Under the pieces are notes generated by a model. The model was given only the letters and a program-made list of their open reading frames with translations. It searched no databases and was not told the DNA's origin. Position numbers and translations under genes: made by a program. A stretch of 5,728 nucleotides of DNA from Gammaproteobacteria bacterium (GTDB taxonomy: Bacteria > Pseudomonadota > Gammaproteobacteria > Chromatiales > Sedimenticolaceae): the NCBI GenBank assembly GCA_020445165.1, contig JAGRHE010000174.1:1-5728 (forward strand), given 5' to 3'. Shown piece after piece: positions 3,970-5,728 of the stretch. Position 1 is the first letter of the stretch. Each line of letters opens with the position of its first letter.

Positions 3970-5728
3970 TCAGAGTCCGAATCGGGCACGTGTCTCGGGC
4001 GTGATCTGACCATCTGCAGTCCAGCCACGCAGCGCGTAGTACTCGGGCAGCATCTTGTCGAGATCGTTGACCCGACCCTTGGCCGGGCCGACATTGGCAG
4101 CGTCCTTGAGCAGGCGCTTGGGCAAGGTGTCCTGGTCGGCGGTCATGCCGGCACGCATGTTGAAGTCGCGTTCCAGGTTCCAGATCCGTTCACCAACTTC
4201 GAGCATCTTGTCGACGCTCCAGTCTCCTTCACAAGCCGCATCGACCTGCGGCGCGATGTTCTCCAGGCTCCAGGCGAAGGTCGTGAACACGCACAGTCCC
4301 GCTGAATCGACGGCTGCGGTGGCATCCTGGAAGGCCTTGACCAGTTCGGCCTTGCCTTCGGTGGCCAGCGGATCGGTCTTGACCGGGATGCCCAGCACCT
4401 CGGATGCGACCGTGTAGCCGCGCAGATGGCAGGCACCACGGTTGGATGTCGCGTAGGCCAGGCCCATGCCCTGGATTCCACGCGGATCGTAGGCCGGGAA
4501 TTCCTGGCCCTTGACCGTCATCGACAGCTCCGGTCGACCGTACTTCTCACACAGCCGTTTGGAACCGAGACCGATGTCCCTGCCGAAACCCTCACCCTTC
4601 GCGGTCAACTCGGCCAACTTCACCAGAGTGTCCGCGCGGTTGAAGCTCAGGTCGATGCCGCCGGTGTGCTCGGTCGTGATGGCACCTTCCTGGAACAACT
4701 CCATCGCCGCCGCGACAGTTGCACCGAACGAGATCGGATCCATGCCGTCTTCGTTGCACAGGAAGTTCACGTAGGTCAGTGCATCGAGGTCGTCGACTCC
4801 CGTGTCCGACCCAAGCGCCCAAGCCGCCTCGTACTCGAGACCACCGGAATTACCCCAGTACTCAGGCTTGTTCTCGACACTGAAATGCCCCCTGTCGACG
4901 GTCGAGATGCGCCCGCAGGCGATGGTGCAGCCAAAACAGCCGGCATTGGTGGTCAGGTTGGGTTTGCCGTCGCTCTTGCGCGGCTCGTGCATCGCCTCGC
5001 CGGAAATCTTCTCGGCACCCTCGAACTGTACCTCGCGCATGTTGCGAGTCGGCATTGCACCCATGCCGTTGATGACGTTCATCAGCACCTGGGTACCGTA
5101 GGTTGGCAGGCCCTGGCCGGTCACCGCGTTCTCGGCCAACACCGCCTTACCGTCGTTGACCGCCTGCATGAAGGCCTTCGGATCCTTGATATTTCCGACG
5201 CCCAGCGTGCCGCGAATCGCCACTGCCTTGAGGTTCTTCGATGCCATCACGGTACCGACCCCGGAACGTCCGGCCGCACGGTGCAGATCGTTGACCACGG
5301 CCGCATAGAGGCAGCCCTGTTCAGCCGAACGCCCGATACAGGCGACACGCAATTGCGGATCCTGGTGCTTCTTGTGCAGCAGTTCATCGGCTTCCCAGAC
5401 AGATTTGCCCCACAGATCGGCCGCAGAACGCAGTTCGGCGTTCTCGTTTTCGATGTACAGGTAGACCGGCTGCGGCGACTTGCCTTCAAAAATGATCATG
5501 TCCCAACCGGCATTCTTCATCTCGGCACCGATGAACCCACCGGAATTGGAACAGGCGACGACGCCGGTCAATGGGCTCTTGGTGACGACCGAGTAACGAC
5601 CGCCGGTCGAAGCCATGGTGCCGGTCAGCGGTCCGGTGGTCATGATCAGTTTGTTGTCCGGACCGAGTGGATCGCACTTCGCGTCGATCTCCTCGCTCAG
5701 GTACTTGGTGGCCAGGCCGCGCTGGCCA
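3970..5728 (-). CDS. aorB: Tungsten-containing aldehyde ferredoxin oxidoreductase, large subunit (N-terminus cut by the right edge)
   Basis: 585 residues of the AOR family enzyme that oxidises aldehydes to carboxylic acids (or reduces acids with low-potential electrons) at a tungsten bis-pterin centre. The open frame continues to the window end; by comparison with the archaeal enzyme only about 30 to 40 residues are missing. Seen: GPLTGT and GGRY near the start, TKSPLTG, HRAAGRSGVG and ASKNLKA, all pterin-domain signatures; the 4Fe-4S ligands C-x2-C-x3-C (codons at 4936-4938, 4927-4929 and 4915-4917) and the distant fourth Cys in DSAGLC (4291-4293); GLEYEAAWALG with the conserved Glu residues; and DPRG-IQGMGLAYATSNRGACH with the active-site-type His. 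All key residues are present, so it should be active. Compared with the Pyrococcus protein (from memory) there is an extra segment of about 11 residues between the third cluster Cys and the GLEYE motif. The iron-sulfur subunit AorA would be expected upstream, outside the window. Confidence 0.96.
   Translation of the reverse strand, partial: GQRGLATKYLSEEIDAKCDPLGPDNKLIMTTGPLTGTMASTGGRYSVVTKSPLTGVVACSNSGGFIGAEMKNAGWDMIIFEGKSPQPVYLYIENENAELRSAADLWGKSVWEADELLHKKHQDPQLRVACIGRSAEQGCLYAAVVNDLHRAAGRSGVGTVMASKNLKAVAIRGTLGVGNIKDPKAFMQAVNDGKAVLAENAVTGQGLPTYGTQVLMNVINGMGAMPTRNMREVQFEGAEKISGEAMHEPRKSDGKPNLTTNAGCFGCTIACGRISTVDRGHFSVENKPEYWGNSGGLEYEAAWALGSDTGVDDLDALTYVNFLCNEDGMDPISFGATVAAAMELFQEGAITTEHTGGIDLSFNRADTLVKLAELTAKGEGFGRDIGLGSKRLCEKYGRPELSMTVKGQEFPAYDPRGIQGMGLAYATSNRGACHLRGYTVASEVLGIPVKTDPLATEGKAELVKAFQDATAAVDSAGLCVFTTFAWSLENIAPQVDAACEGDWSVDKMLEVGERIWNLERDFNMRAGMTADQDTLPKRLLKDAANVGPAKGRVNDLDKMLPEYYALRGWTADGQITPETRARFGL

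Noticed and set aside
1..5728. Insertion sequences, CRISPR arrays, tRNA or rRNA genes
   Set aside because: I found no transposase, terminal inverted repeats, regularly spaced repeats or tRNA-like segments; the window is nearly filled by metabolic genes on one strand.

Overview
This GC-rich window has every gene on the minus strand, so transcription runs from right to left. Codon usage and gene types suggest a proteobacterium. The closest matches I recognise are beta/gammaproteobacterial: a tungsten aldehyde oxidoreductase of the type described in Aromatoleum/Thauera, and a cytoplasmic molybdoenzyme resembling the SoeA sulfite dehydrogenase subunit of sulfur oxidisers. The organism is probably a facultative or anaerobic respirer or a sulfur-oxidising chemolithotroph. 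The genus cannot be fixed from the sequence.

Right half (5728 to 2104, read leftward): an aldehyde oxidoreductase operon. It begins with the large tungstopterin/4Fe-4S subunit (AorB-like, missing only its extreme N-terminus at the window edge). An 80-bp gap containing a 13-bp-stem RNA hairpin follows. Next come a FAD/NAD(P)H-binding oxidoreductase subunit (AorC-like), 5 bp later a MoaD/ThiS-type sulfur carrier ending in Gly-Gly, and then, overlapping it by 4 bp, a 100-residue protein I do not recognise. The expected logic is: the large subunit oxidises aldehydes to acids, an iron-sulfur subunit (probably encoded just outside the window) carries electrons, the flavin subunit exchanges them with NAD(P), and the MoaD-like protein donates sulfur for the pterin cofactor. 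The unknown protein is the best candidate for something undescribed.

Middle (1978 to 960): two separately spaced genes, a hot-dog-fold acyl-CoA thioesterase (4HBT family) and a small exported protein of unknown function with a clear signal peptide. The gaps of 125 and 173 bp around them hold ribosome binding sites and one weak dyad. I see no convincing terminator in them.

Left end (959 to 1): a 159-bp intergenic region with an AT-rich island. It carries a near-consensus sigma-70 promoter (5/6 at -35, 5/6 at -10, 17-bp spacer) whose -35 is overlapped by a 16-bp imperfect palindrome, and a second short dyad lies in the predicted leader. This promoter drives the molybdopterin oxidoreductase that leaves the window at base 1. 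No RNA genes, mobile elements, CRISPR arrays or long repeats were seen.
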